The position numbers and the translations under genes were made by a program. DNA of 64,000 nucleotides, taken from NCBI GenBank assembly GCA_934726455.1, contig CAKVDS010000007.1, positions 1 through 64,000 of the forward strand, in the 5' to 3' direction. Shown one piece after another: positions 35,832-45,481 of this stretch (the stretch's first letter is position 1; each line of letters starts with the position of its first letter). A model generated the notes under the pieces. The model searched no databases, had not been told where the DNA came from, and was given only the letters and a program-made list of their open reading frames with translations. The DNA is from an uncultured Bacteroidales bacterium. Lineage in GTDB: Bacteria; Bacteroidota; Bacteroidia; Bacteroidales; UBA932.

Positions 35832-36536
35832 TCAGGCAAGTACTATGAATACGCATGGACGTTTGCCGATGGTGATGCCGGCCTTTTTCCAGCCTTCGGT
35901 GCTGTCTGTCCTTATGTATTGAGTGGGGAGGGAAATGTCCGCCGCGACGCAGATCCTCGTGGCCGGTGCGAAGATCTGGAGCATGTCCGAGAAAAGGGCG
36001 TCGTTGCGGTACGGGGTCTCGATTATTATCTTGCTCTGCTTCTCTGCCCTGGAGTGCTTTTCGAGCGCCTTGAGGGCGTTTCTTCTTTCGCCCGTCTTGG
36101 CCGGCACATAACCGCAGAACGCAAAAGACTGCCCGTTCAATCCCGAGGCCATCAGCGCCATCATCAGCGAGGATGGTCCCACGAGGGGCACCACCTCTAT
36201 GCCTTCTCTGTGGCACAGGGCCACAAGGGCGCTTCCCGGGTCGGCCACGGCAGGCAGTCCGGCTTCAGACATGTATCCGACGTCCCCGCGGCCGAAAAGA
36301 GGCAGAAGCCCTTCCACTTCCTCCTGACCGGTGTGCTCGTTGAGTTCGTGGAACTCCAGACTGTCTATATGTCCTTTGAGCCCGTAGGCTGACAATATCC
36401 TTCTTGCGGTGCGTACCTCCTCCACCACGAACTGCCTGAGCGAGCAGGCGATGCGTACTGTCCCTTCCGGGAGCACGTCTCCGAGCGGACTATTTCCCAA
36501 GGGAGAGGGTATCAGATACAGTTTTCCTCTGTCCAT
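35832..36536 (-). CDS. RsmI-family SAM-dependent methyltransferase (short Bacteroidota form)
   Basis: The 234-residue protein from ATG 36536 has the tetrapyrrole-methylase fold of RsmI: LYLIPSPLGN at the start, GDVGYMSEAGLPAVADPG in the SAM region, VVPLVGPSSLMMALMASGL, and FCGYVPAK. RsmI methylates the 2'-O of C1402 in 16S rRNA; this sequence departs from canonical RsmI and is shorter, so a different RNA target is possible. The start overlaps the tamB stop by 47 bases. A longer form starting at 36575 is also open. Confidence 0.82.
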   Translation of the reverse strand: MDRGKLYLIPSPLGNSPLGDVLPEGTVRIACSLRQFVVEEVRTARRILSAYGLKGHIDSLEFHELNEHTGQEEVEGLLPLFGRGDVGYMSEAGLPAVADPGSALVALCHREGIEVVPLVGPSSLMMALMASGLNGQSFAFCGYVPAKTGERRNALKALEKHSRAEKQSKIIIETPYRNDALFSDMLQIFAPATRICVAADISLPTQYIRTDSTEGWKKAGITIGKRPCVFIVLA

Positions 36537-39500
36537 CAGCTTCAATCTTGATTGTGGTTCCGGCCTTGTCTCCATCAGCTTCCGGCTTCTTTTTCCCGAA
36601 GATGCTGCTTATGAAATCGCTGAAACCGAGATATTCCTTCTGGTAACTTACACCCACGCCGTTGCGTTGTGAAAGGTCCAGATAACTTGTGTATTCGTCT
36701 GCGGAGTGGGAGAAGATGTTGAGGCGGAACTTGCCTTCATCGTCCAGTTTTATCTGGATGTCGAGGTCTCCGACCATGTCTCCGCTGCTTGCGGTGTTGT
36801 TGTATTTTCTGTTGGCCACGCTTCCGCCCACTATGACCCTGTCGTTGAACAGTTGCGTCGAAATAGCCACGTCAAACATGTTTGAACCCTGATACGTGCC
36901 CTGATAACCTATGCCGACATCCACGGGGATCTCGAGTTTCTGGAGTATGGAGTTGAGCTGGTTTGACATCAGCTCAGTCACGTTAGACACAAGAATCTCC
37001 GAGCCGTTGACGACACCGGAATTTTCGTCCGGGATGAATGAACCCATGAGCAGCAGGGCCATGAATTGTTTCTGGACCTTGTCTTCGGTGCTCAGGGCGG
37101 CCTCTACGAGAGATTTCGTCGTAGGGTCGAGGTCCGGGACATTGACGCTGAATCCTATCTTCGGATTTCGTAGCCTGTCGCTGACGGATATGCCGCATTC
37201 CACGAGCCTCTTGGTCCCGGTCTTGCTCTCTTCGGATACGAGAGCAGACAGGGATGCGCGCAGTTTGTAGATGACATTGATGTCGAGTTCGGTGTCGGCT
37301 ACATCGCCTCCGAACTTGATGGAGCTGCCTTCCGCCACGCTGAAGTCCTTGCTGAGGATCCCAGGTATCACGAACTGGTAGTTGCCTTCGCGGATGCTGA
37401 ATTCTCCGTTGAGGTCGAATACCGCTTTTGCCGGTCTGAAATGGAGGTTGACATTGCCGTCTCCGCTGAGGCTGGCCACATTGCCGGCGCTCTTGTCAAT
37501 CTCCACGAATGCCTTTATCCCCGAGTGTACATTGACGTTGGCATGTATGTCGATGTCGGATTGCCGGCGCTTCCTGTCTTCTATGGAAGAAATCATCTCC
37601 TCGTACGGGTCTTTGACTTTGGCCGGTTCTGTGAATGTCAGAAGGTCGCTGGTTTTCTCGGCTGCCGTTCCCGACATCGGCACATGTATGTTGCCGTCTC
37701 CGACAGTGCTGGCGGTCGCGTTGATGCTGAGAGCCGTGAACGGTCCGTTTATGCTGGCTCTGCCGCTTGCCTTCAGCAGCCCGTAGACTCCGCTGCTGCG
37801 CTGCGGGCTGTCTATGAGTTTGAGGTTGTTGAAACTTATTTCAGATTTGAGAGAGAAATTCTTGAGGTGGTCGTAGTCGATGCCGCCTGAGATGAGACCG
37901 CTGCCTCCGGCATCGTCTCTCAATTGCAGGCCGCTGAACCGGACACCGTCCCCGGCGACCTCAAGCGGCCCGTTGACAGTGTAGAGGACGCCTGTGTATG
38001 ATGGCCTCAATTTGGCATCGTTGAGCATCAGGTTCTTGCTTGACAGGTACATGTTGCCTGTCTGGCCGTCGAGCCTGAGGCTTCCGCTGACGCTTCCGTC
38101 AAGTTCGCTGAAGATTTCCGTCAGAAAAGGCCCGGCAATCTCGAGAGGAAGCCTGTCGAGCTCTGCATCAAGGTATATCCTGCCGTCGTCCGGAAAATAC
38201 ATTCCGGTGGCATACAACGGGTTGCGGCCTTCAAGTTCGTTGCGCAGATAGATGTTGATGTCGTCTCCGCCATCTTCGAGGATGCTGGCCAGCTGGAGAC
38301 TTCCCGCGTCTGTGCCCCCGATTCTCAGGGAGTCTATCCTCATGTCCATCAGCATGCCCTTGGCCCTGCCGGAGCGTGACGTGAGCATGGCTTTGCCGTC
38401 AGCCGTTCCGCGTATTCCGTAACTGCGGGGCAGAAAATCGTCTGTCTGGGCGAGATCGAGCCCCTTGATGGACAGTGAGAGCGTGTCGTCCCTTTCTTGC
38501 GATATGCCGCCGTCCACGCTTATGACCTGATCTCCGTTGCTGATGCGGAAGCCCTTGACATAGACGTCTTTGCCGCGGATGACCACGTCCGATTCCCCGA
38601 TGTCCCAGACCCCGTTGCCTGCCGAGATGTATGACTCGAGAGGGCGTGCCTTGATGACGAGGGTGTTGGTGGAGTCGCGGTAGAACTCACCGTTGGCATA
38701 CAGTTCTCCGGAGCCGCCCGACAGGGAGAAGCTCTCGAACCGCAGACTTGCGGACAGGGTGTTGTCTTTGGCCAGAAGGCTGATGTCCGGCCGGTCAAGG
38801 TCGAACTTGCCGCTCTTGAAGTTCTGTCCTATAAGGCTGACGCTCAGGCTTTCTCCGAGGTTGTCGAACTGCAGGTCGGCATCTTTGATGAAAGTCGTGC
38901 CATAAGCCAGCCGGGAAGATGTGGCGTTGCCTACAAGTTCGCCGCTGCGCGATATGCTTATGGTGGCTCTGGTGCTGTCAGCTATGTACAGGCCCGGGAA
39001 AACGAAAGACAGGAGCCCCCTTGAATCATGCATCAGCAGGTCAAGGTCGTATTTGCCGTGCATGGCGTCCGTTTTGGTGTCGGGGTAGAGTGCCGGCAAT
39101 TCCCTCCTTGTCGTGATGTCCTGCAGGTCTTCTACAAATTCGGCTATGCTCCCGCTTCCTGATATGAACAGGTCTGCGAACCCGGAATCAATGCTGAGGC
39201 ACTGCTCCTCTGCGATGTTGTATAACTTGAAGTCTATGTCGCCGAGGTCTGTGAGTCCGTTGTTGTTCCGGAGCCTGATGTTTCCGATCTTGACGGAACC
39301 GTTGACGGCTTTGCCGTTTTGCCTGACATCCCCGGTGATTTTCATCGCCGTGCGGGAAGTCCCACGCTTGCGGTCTATGCCGAGTTTCTGCAGGTCAAGA
39401 TTGGCAAGATCCGCGTTGAGCCTCAAGGATTTTCCGCCATCCTGACCGAAGACAGCCTCTGCATCCATGGACATCAGCAGATTCGGGTCGGTGCTGCCGA

Positions 39501-41064
39501 ATATGAGGCTTGCCCCGTCGGCATTCAGATGGCCTTTGGCGGTGATGTCCTTGAAATCATATCCGACTGCGTTCAGCCTGACGAGTTTGAGTGAATCGAG
39601 CCTTATGTCGGGGCGCCCTTTGCCTAATGTGCCTCTGGCTTCAGTGTAAATGTCGCACCTGCCAAGACCTTGCAAGCCGCTGACTGCGCCTATGTCGAGC
39701 GCGGCGGTCCCGAGTCTGAGCCCGACTTCGGTGTCCCTGCGCCTGTCAAGGAGATTCCTCACATCGGCTTCGAGTTTCAGCCTTCCGGCTTCCGAGCGCA
39801 GATGGACTGTGCCTTTGAGCCTGTTCAGCGGTCCTTTGGCCGAGGCGTTGAGTGTGAAGTGCTGGCCTCTGCCGATCGTGTGCGGTATTTTGATGCCCGA
39901 AGGGACTATCCCTGCGGAGATCTTCCTTATGCCTGAAGCGGTGAAATGAAGCCCTTTCAAATCTACCGAGGCCATCATCCCTTGTATGTCCGGCATCCCT
40001 GTCGCGGAGCAGTCCAGCCCATCCAGTCTGATGCCGCTCTCGGGGTCGTAGAAACTCAGTCCCTCCACATGCAGGTCGTTGACATAGCCTCTGACGTGGC
40101 CTCCGTTGAGATCGAGCCGGGTAGAGCAGTTGCGGAACACCGAGTTCGCGAAGAATGACAAGCTGTGCAATGTGAGTTTTGAACGGGAGATTTCGCCCTC
40201 CATGAGGACTTCGCTCACATATTTCGAAAACGAGCGGGCGTTCTCGTATCCCATCGAATAATATTTGACGTTGATCTCGGACCATGGATCGCGCAGCCGT
40301 ATGTCTTCCACTATGGTTTTTCCCGGACCGACAGAACACATGGCGGAGAGGTTGAGCATTATGTATCCGGATTTCTCTGTGAGACTCAACTTGTCCAGCG
40401 TAGCCTTCACCCTCCCGTCGGTCATCTTTATGCCGTGTCCCTTGAGGCTGCTGATGAGGACATCGAGGTCATCGAAGTTCATCGCCCCGTCCTTGTATTT
40501 GACTTTTTGCGGCTTGAAACTGTTGAGCCTGAAGCGGAAGTTGCTCACGCTCACTCTCCCTACCGAGAAAAGTTCCCCTTTCAAGGCTTTCTTTTCTTTC
40601 TTCTTGCCTCCCAGCCCGAAAGCCCTTTCTATGTTTGTGATGTTTTTCTTGCCTCCCGGCACGCTGTTGGGTTCCAGGGTCAGGTGGAATTCACCTCCGT
40701 CTACCCTGACTCTCCCGACACGTATGCTTCCGGGTTTCAGAAGGCTCGGGACGGAAAAAGTGGCCGTGACTGTCTTGGCCGTGAGTATGGTGTCCACTTT
40801 CTCCCACCCGCGGGCGTTGACATCTTCCGTATACGGATTCTTGTCGAGGATGAGGATGTTCTTGATTACCAGAGCCCCTGACGGGATGATCTTGATCTGG
40901 TCATACATGATCCGCCCGTCGGCTGCGGAAGTGAGACGGGCCAGCGCATATTTTGAGAGCCGTGTCTGGACCGGAGGAGTCTGGACGGCAAACAGGGCCG
41001 CCAACACCAGCACTGCCGCCAGTCCGATGATTCTTGCCGCTATGTATGAGCCTTTCCTGTACAT
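36490..41064 (-). CDS. tamB: Translocation and assembly module protein TamB (DUF490)
   Basis: From ATG 41064 this is a 1524-residue inner-membrane-anchored periplasmic protein. It has a single N-terminal helix (IIGLAAVLVLAALFAV) and long stretches of repeated beta strands with alternating hydrophobic residues that build the lipid-carrying groove of AsmA/TamB proteins. The C-terminal DUF490 domain (about 1150-1480) includes FDLNGEFSIREGNYQFVIPG and DPTTKSLVEAALSTEDKVQKQFMALLLMGSF. TamB-type proteins move phospholipid to the outer membrane. An upstream start at 41115 exists but would precede the signal anchor by 17 residues. Confidence 0.92.
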   Translation of the reverse strand: MYRKGSYIAARIIGLAAVLVLAALFAVQTPPVQTRLSKYALARLTSAADGRIMYDQIKIIPSGALVIKNILILDKNPYTEDVNARGWEKVDTILTAKTVTATFSVPSLLKPGSIRVGRVRVDGGEFHLTLEPNSVPGGKKNITNIERAFGLGGKKKEKKALKGELFSVGRVSVSNFRFRLNSFKPQKVKYKDGAMNFDDLDVLISSLKGHGIKMTDGRVKATLDKLSLTEKSGYIMLNLSAMCSVGPGKTIVEDIRLRDPWSEINVKYYSMGYENARSFSKYVSEVLMEGEISRSKLTLHSLSFFANSVFRNCSTRLDLNGGHVRGYVNDLHVEGLSFYDPESGIRLDGLDCSATGMPDIQGMMASVDLKGLHFTASGIRKISAGIVPSGIKIPHTIGRGQHFTLNASAKGPLNRLKGTVHLRSEAGRLKLEADVRNLLDRRRDTEVGLRLGTAALDIGAVSGLQGLGRCDIYTEARGTLGKGRPDIRLDSLKLVRLNAVGYDFKDITAKGHLNADGASLIFGSTDPNLLMSMDAEAVFGQDGGKSLRLNADLANLDLQKLGIDRKRGTSRTAMKITGDVRQNGKAVNGSVKIGNIRLRNNNGLTDLGDIDFKLYNIAEEQCLSIDSGFADLFISGSGSIAEFVEDLQDITTRRELPALYPDTKTDAMHGKYDLDLLMHDSRGLLSFVFPGLYIADSTRATISISRSGELVGNATSSRLAYGTTFIKDADLQFDNLGESLSVSLIGQNFKSGKFDLDRPDISLLAKDNTLSASLRFESFSLSGGSGELYANGEFYRDSTNTLVIKARPLESYISAGNGVWDIGESDVVIRGKDVYVKGFRISNGDQVISVDGGISQERDDTLSLSIKGLDLAQTDDFLPRSYGIRGTADGKAMLTSRSGRAKGMLMDMRIDSLRIGGTDAGSLQLASILEDGGDDINIYLRNELEGRNPLYATGMYFPDDGRIYLDAELDRLPLEIAGPFLTEIFSELDGSVSGSLRLDGQTGNMYLSSKNLMLNDAKLRPSYTGVLYTVNGPLEVAGDGVRFSGLQLRDDAGGSGLISGGIDYDHLKNFSLKSEISFNNLKLIDSPQRSSGVYGLLKASGRASINGPFTALSINATASTVGDGNIHVPMSGTAAEKTSDLLTFTEPAKVKDPYEEMISSIEDRKRRQSDIDIHANVNVHSGIKAFVEIDKSAGNVASLSGDGNVNLHFRPAKAVFDLNGEFSIREGNYQFVIPGILSKDFSVAEGSSIKFGGDVADTELDINVIYKLRASLSALVSEESKTGTKRLVECGISVSDRLRNPKIGFSVNVPDLDPTTKSLVEAALSTEDKVQKQFMALLLMGSFIPDENSGVVNGSEILVSNVTELMSNQLNSILQKLEIPVDVGIGYQGTYQGSNMFDVAISTQLFNDRVIVGGSVANRKYNNTASSGDMVGDLDIQIKLDDEGKFRLNIFSHSADEYTSYLDLSQRNGVGVSYQKEYLGFSDFISSIFGKKKPEADGDKAGTTIKIEADGQRKTVSDTLSLGK

Positions 41065-41074
41065 TCCTAATTTA

Positions 41075-41101
41075 CAAATATAATTGTTTTTGTTAACTTT
41101 G
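41075..41101. promoter_or_regulatory. Overlapping divergent promoter boxes for tamB and tsaD
   Basis: TATATTTG on the minus strand (complement of 41075-41082) and TAACTTTG on the plus strand (41094-41101) are full matches to the TAnnTTTG box, facing outward over 27 bases. Good upstream TTG elements are not evident for either, so the pair is likely but less certain than the other promoters here. Confidence 0.45.
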
Positions 41102-41121
41102 CGGACTTTTACCAAGCGAAT

Positions 41122-42150
41122 ATGTCAGACATCATCCTCGGAATCGAATCCTCATGCGACGACACCTCGGCCGCCGTGCTCAAAGACGGGTATCTGCTTT
41201 CCAATGTCATCGCGAGTCAGGATGTGCACCGTGCTTACGGCGGTGTCGTGCCCGAACTTGCATCCAGAGCCCATGAACTCAACATAGTGCCGGTTGTCAG
41301 CGAGGCTCTTTCCCGTGCCGGGCTCAAGCCTTCCGATCTCACCGCGATTGCATTCACGCGCGGCCCAGGGCTGCTTGGATCACTGCTTGTCGGGACTTCA
41401 TTTGCAAAGGCGATGGGGCTGGCTCTCGATATTCCGATCGTGATGGTCAATCATCTTCAGGGCCACATCCTGGCCAATTTCATCAAGGTGCCGGACAAGC
41501 CTGTCCGTGAGCCGTCCTTCCCGTACCTGTGTCTGCTTGTCAGCGGAGGCAACTCGCAGATAGTGAGGGTGGATGATCCTTTGCATCTGGAGATTCTCGG
41601 CCAGACCATCGACGATGCTGTCGGAGAGGCGTTCGACAAATGCTCAAAGATGATGGGCCTGGGGTATCCGGGCGGCCCGATCATCGACCGGCTCGCAAAG
41701 CAGGGTGATCCGGAGCGCTTCAAATTCGCCAAACCTCATATTCCCGGGCTGGACTACAGCTTCAGCGGCATCAAGACATCCCTGCTGTATTTCGTGCGGG
41801 ACGAGATGGCCAAGGACCCCGACTTCATGGAGAAAAACAAGGAGGACATCTGCGCGTCTTTCCAGAAAGCCTTGATAGACATACTGATGGACAAGCTTGT
41901 CAAAGCCGCAAAGCAGACCGGCATCAAGGAGATAACAATAGGCGGGGGAGTGTCTGCCAACAGCGGACTCCGCACCCGTATCGAGGAGGAGGGACGCCGC
42001 CGCGGCTGGAACACCTATCTTCCGGAATTCCGTTTCACTACCGACAATGCGGCGATGATCGCAGTCGCCGGATATTATCACTACCTCGCCGGGGAGCGTA
42101 CTCCGCTCGACATCGCCCCGGTTTCAAGGGTTTCCGGTTTTGAGCAATGA
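41122..42150 (+). CDS. tsaD: tRNA N6-threonylcarbamoyladenosine synthase subunit TsaD
   Basis: TsaD transfers threonylcarbamoyl to A37 of tRNAs reading ANN codons. The 342 residues carry the family start LGIESSCDDTSAAVL, the metal site NHLQGH (His 111 and His 115), LLVSGGNSQIV, DDAVGEAFDK and a C-terminal GGGVSANSGLR and FTTDNAAMIA, the latter with the third metal ligand Asp. It is essential in most bacteria. The gene runs ATGA into the flavoprotein gene and is divergent from tamB. Confidence 0.97.
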   Translation: MSDIILGIESSCDDTSAAVLKDGYLLSNVIASQDVHRAYGGVVPELASRAHELNIVPVVSEALSRAGLKPSDLTAIAFTRGPGLLGSLLVGTSFAKAMGLALDIPIVMVNHLQGHILANFIKVPDKPVREPSFPYLCLLVSGGNSQIVRVDDPLHLEILGQTIDDAVGEAFDKCSKMMGLGYPGGPIIDRLAKQGDPERFKFAKPHIPGLDYSFSGIKTSLLYFVRDEMAKDPDFMEKNKEDICASFQKALIDILMDKLVKAAKQTGIKEITIGGGVSANSGLRTRIEEEGRRRGWNTYLPEFRFTTDNAAMIAVAGYYHYLAGERTPLDIAPVSRVSGFEQ

Positions 42151-43661
42151 AAGAATTCGAGATTGTATGCCCGCTGACGCGTGAACCGCGCCTCAAGGAG
42201 ATCGAGGCCAAGGCCGGAGGATTGAAATGGGTCCTGAAAAAACGCTCCATCGACGCCCGCAAGGAGCCGGTGTGGCGCTACAGGTACGAGGCGTACGGCC
42301 CGGAGGACCATTATGAACCGTATACCCTGCCGGACTATCCGGATGTCCATGGCGCTGAACCGGTGACAGTAGTGGGCGCGGGCCCTGCCGGGATGTTCGC
42401 TTCCCTTAAACTCATCTCTCTGGGACTCAGGCCAGTAATCCTTGAACGCGGCAAAGATGTGCACGCACGCAAGATAGACATGGCACGCCTGTCCCGTGAG
42501 GGGGAGGTCAACCCGGACTCGAACTACTGCTATGGGGAGGGCGGTGCCGGGGCCTTTTCCGACGGCAAGCTCTATACCCGCTCTTCAAAGAGGGGGGACA
42601 TACGGGAAGTGCTCCATCTCCTTGTCAAGTTCGGGGCCAGTCCGGACATCCTCATCGACGCCCATCCGCATATAGGCTCGGACAAACTGCCGCTCATAGT
42701 CGAGAACATCCGCAAATTCATAGTGGAGAAGGGCGGAGAATACCATTTCAATTCCCGCGTGGAGTCCATTGTCCGCCGCGAAGACGGCTCTCTGGAGGTC
42801 GGGACGGCTGCCGGGGAGAAATATGCCTCATCCAGAGTCATTCTTGCTACTGGACACTCGGCCCGCGACATATATGAAATGCTGCATGCCGCCGGAGGAG
42901 AACTTGAAGCCAAGGGCTTTGCCCTCGGGGTGAGGGTGGAGCATCCGCAGGAGAAGATCAACTGGTGCCAGTATCACGGGCAGTGGAAGCCGGGCGTGCC
43001 TGCCGCTGAATATTCTTTCGTGGAACAGGTGGACGGCAGGGGAGTGTTCTCTTTCTGCATGTGCCCGGGCGGCATACTGGTGCCGTCATCCACAGAGCCC
43101 GGGACAGTCGTGCTCAACGGCATGTCCAACTCCTCGCGAAACGGCAAGTTTGCCAATGCCGGTGTCGTGGTACAGATTGAACCTGACGATGTTCCGGGCG
43201 AGGGGCCATTCAAGCTGATGGATTTCCAGCACGGGGTTGAGAGGGACATGTATGAATATGCTTCGCGCCATGGCGGGGTGAACCCTATGGCCGCACCGGC
43301 CCAGCGGATGGAGGATTTCTGCCAGGGCAGGGTTTCCAAGACAATGCCGCCTACCAGCTATCATCCGGGGGTGGTGAGTGCGCCCTTGCACGAACTTCTT
43401 CCGCCTCTTGTCGCCGACCGTCTCAGGAAAGCTTTCCCACGGGTCAGGATGCGCAACTATTACACCAATGCGGCGCTTCTGCTCGGCGTGGAGTCCCGCA
43501 CATCTTCCCCGGTGCGGGTGCCGAGGGATGGAGAGACTTATGAATATGTCTCGATGAAAGGTTTGTACCCTTGCGGAGAGGGTGCCGGATATGCCGGAGG
43601 CATAGTGTCCAGCGCCATGGACGGCATCAATGTGGCCGTCGCTATTGCCGCTTCGCTTTAG
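42147..43661 (+). CDS. NAD(P)/FAD-dependent oxidoreductase of unknown substrate
   Basis: This 504-residue protein has an N-terminal extension (1-70) with basic and aromatic residues, then the FAD-binding VTVVGAGPAGMFASLKL at about 72-90, GGAGAFSDGKLYTRS, a second nucleotide-binding segment VILATGHSARDI, and a final GEGAGYAGGIVSSAMDGI. It fits the large bacterial family of FAD-dependent dehydrogenases related to HI0933 and geranylgeranyl-reductase types whose substrate has not been fixed. It overlaps tsaD as ATGA, and its stop interlocks with that of mnmA (TTAG). Confidence 0.85.
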   Translation: MKEFEIVCPLTREPRLKEIEAKAGGLKWVLKKRSIDARKEPVWRYRYEAYGPEDHYEPYTLPDYPDVHGAEPVTVVGAGPAGMFASLKLISLGLRPVILERGKDVHARKIDMARLSREGEVNPDSNYCYGEGGAGAFSDGKLYTRSSKRGDIREVLHLLVKFGASPDILIDAHPHIGSDKLPLIVENIRKFIVEKGGEYHFNSRVESIVRREDGSLEVGTAAGEKYASSRVILATGHSARDIYEMLHAAGGELEAKGFALGVRVEHPQEKINWCQYHGQWKPGVPAAEYSFVEQVDGRGVFSFCMCPGGILVPSSTEPGTVVLNGMSNSSRNGKFANAGVVVQIEPDDVPGEGPFKLMDFQHGVERDMYEYASRHGGVNPMAAPAQRMEDFCQGRVSKTMPPTSYHPGVVSAPLHELLPPLVADRLRKAFPRVRMRNYYTNAALLLGVESRTSSPVRVPRDGETYEYVSMKGLYPCGEGAGYAGGIVSSAMDGINVAVAIAASL

Positions 43662-44926
43662 ATGACCCCGCTCCCGAGCATTTCCCCGTCAGAGGCGTAC
43701 CATACTGCGAACTGTCCCGGGGTGATGCTGCGCTGCGGCTTGTCGAAGAGGATGAACAGGCCGTTTCCCCTCATCAGCAGGGTCGCGTCCTGAAGCGGCT
43801 GGCGGTAGCGTATCCTTACCCTGTACCTGCGTTGTTCTCCGATTTCCATTTTCTCTGAAGGACGTATCCAGTGCATCTCTTCCGGGCTGATCCTCAAGCA
43901 GCTGCGCATCAGCCCTTTATGCTCCTCTCCCTCTCCGACATAGATTGTATTGCTTGCCGTATCGGTGGCTATCACGAACAGCGGATGGGCGTGCCCGCCG
44001 ATGGAGAGCCCGCGGCGCTGGCCTATCGTGTAGAACTGCGCCCCCTCGTGCTTTCCGATGATGGCACCGTAAGGATTGGCTTTGTATCTGGTCTTTTTTG
44101 TGTGATGCTTCCCGGAGCGGTAGGTCTCTGTCTCGAAGCGTATGTCGCTGTAGTCGACAGGAGTTGAAAGTTCATACAGTTCCTCGTCCGAGGCTTCCAC
44201 TCCTTTTGCCTGGATTCCGGTGTCCTTTGCGTATTTCTCCGAATCGGCATAGTATCTGTCGAACACCTCCACCACATCTCCCTCTCTGGACTCCAGCTTC
44301 TGCTGCAGGAATACCGGCAAGTCAACCTTGCCCACGAAGCAGATGCCCTGGGAGTCTTTCTTGTCGGCTGAAGGAAGGTCCGCTTCTCTGGCCAGCCTGC
44401 GGACTTCAGGCTTGCAGATGTCCCCGATGGGGAAAAGAGCCTTGGACAACTGCTCTTGATTCAGTTGGCACAGGAAGTAGCTCTGGTCCTTGTTCGGGTC
44501 GCTGCCCTCGAGTATGCGGCAGCTTCCGTCCGGCAGAGTTTCTTTTCGGCAGTAATGTCCGGTAGCCACCATGTCCGCCCCCAGTTTCTGCGCGGCCTTG
44601 AGGAAGGCGTCGAACTTTATTTCCCGGTTGCAGAGCACATCGGGATTGGGTGTCCGCCCATGTGCGTATTCATCGAACATGTAGTCCACCACCCGTTTCC
44701 TGTATTCTTTGCTGAGATCCACGAAATAAAAGGGGATACCTATCTTTCTGGCCACCATCTCGGCCACGAAGCGGTCCTCCTCCCATTCGCAGTCCCCGTG
44801 CAGGGTCCCTTCGGTGTCATGCCAGTTCTGCATGAACATCGCGAACACATCATATCCCTGTCTTTTGAGAAGCAGTGCAGCCACGCTGGAGTCCACTCCG
44901 CCCGACAATCCTACGCAAATTTTCAT
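43658..44926 (-). CDS. mnmA: tRNA-specific 2-thiouridylase MnmA
   Basis: MnmA makes s2U34 in tRNA-Lys, -Glu and -Gln. I start at ATG 44926, giving 422 residues beginning MKICVGLSGGVDSSVAALL with the PP-loop SGGVDSS. The two catalytic cysteines are seen in NPDVLCNREIKF and SQGICFVGK. At 422 residues it is somewhat longer than the usual 360 or so; extra residues lie between the second Cys and the C-terminal beta-barrel (about 235-300). Bacteroidota often have two MnmA copies and this could be either. It diverges from cdd. Confidence 0.93.
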   Translation of the reverse strand: MKICVGLSGGVDSSVAALLLKRQGYDVFAMFMQNWHDTEGTLHGDCEWEEDRFVAEMVARKIGIPFYFVDLSKEYRKRVVDYMFDEYAHGRTPNPDVLCNREIKFDAFLKAAQKLGADMVATGHYCRKETLPDGSCRILEGSDPNKDQSYFLCQLNQEQLSKALFPIGDICKPEVRRLAREADLPSADKKDSQGICFVGKVDLPVFLQQKLESREGDVVEVFDRYYADSEKYAKDTGIQAKGVEASDEELYELSTPVDYSDIRFETETYRSGKHHTKKTRYKANPYGAIIGKHEGAQFYTIGQRRGLSIGGHAHPLFVIATDTASNTIYVGEGEEHKGLMRSCLRISPEEMHWIRPSEKMEIGEQRRYRVRIRYRQPLQDATLLMRGNGLFILFDKPQRSITPGQFAVWYASDGEMLGSGVI

Positions 44927-44946
44927 CTCCCTGTTTTTAATATCCG

Positions 44947-44966
44947 CAAAATTAGTCATATATTTG
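44947..44966. promoter_or_regulatory. Divergent promoter boxes for mnmA and cdd
   Basis: TAATTTTG on the minus strand (complement of 44947-44954) and TATATTTG on the plus strand (44959-44966) both match TAnnTTTG and face outward, 20 bases before each start codon. Upstream TTG boxes are weak. Confidence 0.45.
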
Positions 44967-44987
44967 GGAAGTTTAACCACATTGCAG

Positions 44988-45461
44988 ATGTTGACCAAAG
45001 ATATACACATCCAATATCAGCAGTATTCCTCCATAGATGAATTGCTGCCGGAGGACAGGGAACTCGCCTGTGAGGCGATAGAGGCGATGTCAGGCGCTTA
45101 CGCTCCATATTCCCATTTCCATGTGGGGGCCGCAGTCCGGATCTCCAACGGACAGATAGTCCGCGGGGCCAACCAGGAGAATGCGGCCTTCCCGTCAGGC
45201 TTGTGTGCAGAGCGCACGGCGATGTTTGCAGCCGGATCCAAATACCCGGACAAGGACATGCTCAGCATCGCTGTGGCGGGCGGGGTTCACGGCCGCCTCG
45301 GCTCCACTCCTGCAACTCCTTGCGGTGCCTGCCGTCAGGTGATGGCCCAGTATCAGGCCAAGTCAGGGAAACCGATGTCAGTGCTGATGATCGCTTCGGA
45401 CAAGATCCTTAAATTTGAGAAAGTGGACGACATTCTCCCGATGATATTCAACTGCATTTGA
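44988..45461 (+). CDS. cdd: Cytidine deaminase
   Basis: This 157-residue homotetrameric-type cytidine deaminase starts at ATG 44988, 21 bases after a TATATTTG box; the frame is open upstream only over mnmA. It has FHVGAAVRISNG, the zinc/catalytic CAERTA (Cys and Glu), and the PCGACRQ pair of cysteines. It converts cytidine and deoxycytidine to uridine forms for pyrimidine salvage. It is followed by the SRP RNA gene. Confidence 0.95.
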   Translation: MLTKDIHIQYQQYSSIDELLPEDRELACEAIEAMSGAYAPYSHFHVGAAVRISNGQIVRGANQENAAFPSGLCAERTAMFAAGSKYPDKDMLSIAVAGGVHGRLGSTPATPCGACRQVMAQYQAKSGKPMSVLMIASDKILKFEKVDDILPMIFNCI

Positions 45462-45469
45462 TTTTTTGC

Positions 45470-45477
45470 TATATTTG
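45470..45477 (+). promoter_or_regulatory. -7 box for the SRP RNA gene
   Basis: TATATTTG lies four bases before the predicted RNA 5' end. No clear upstream TTG is present at the usual 19-20 base spacing. Confidence 0.5.
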
Positions 45478-45481
45478 CAAC

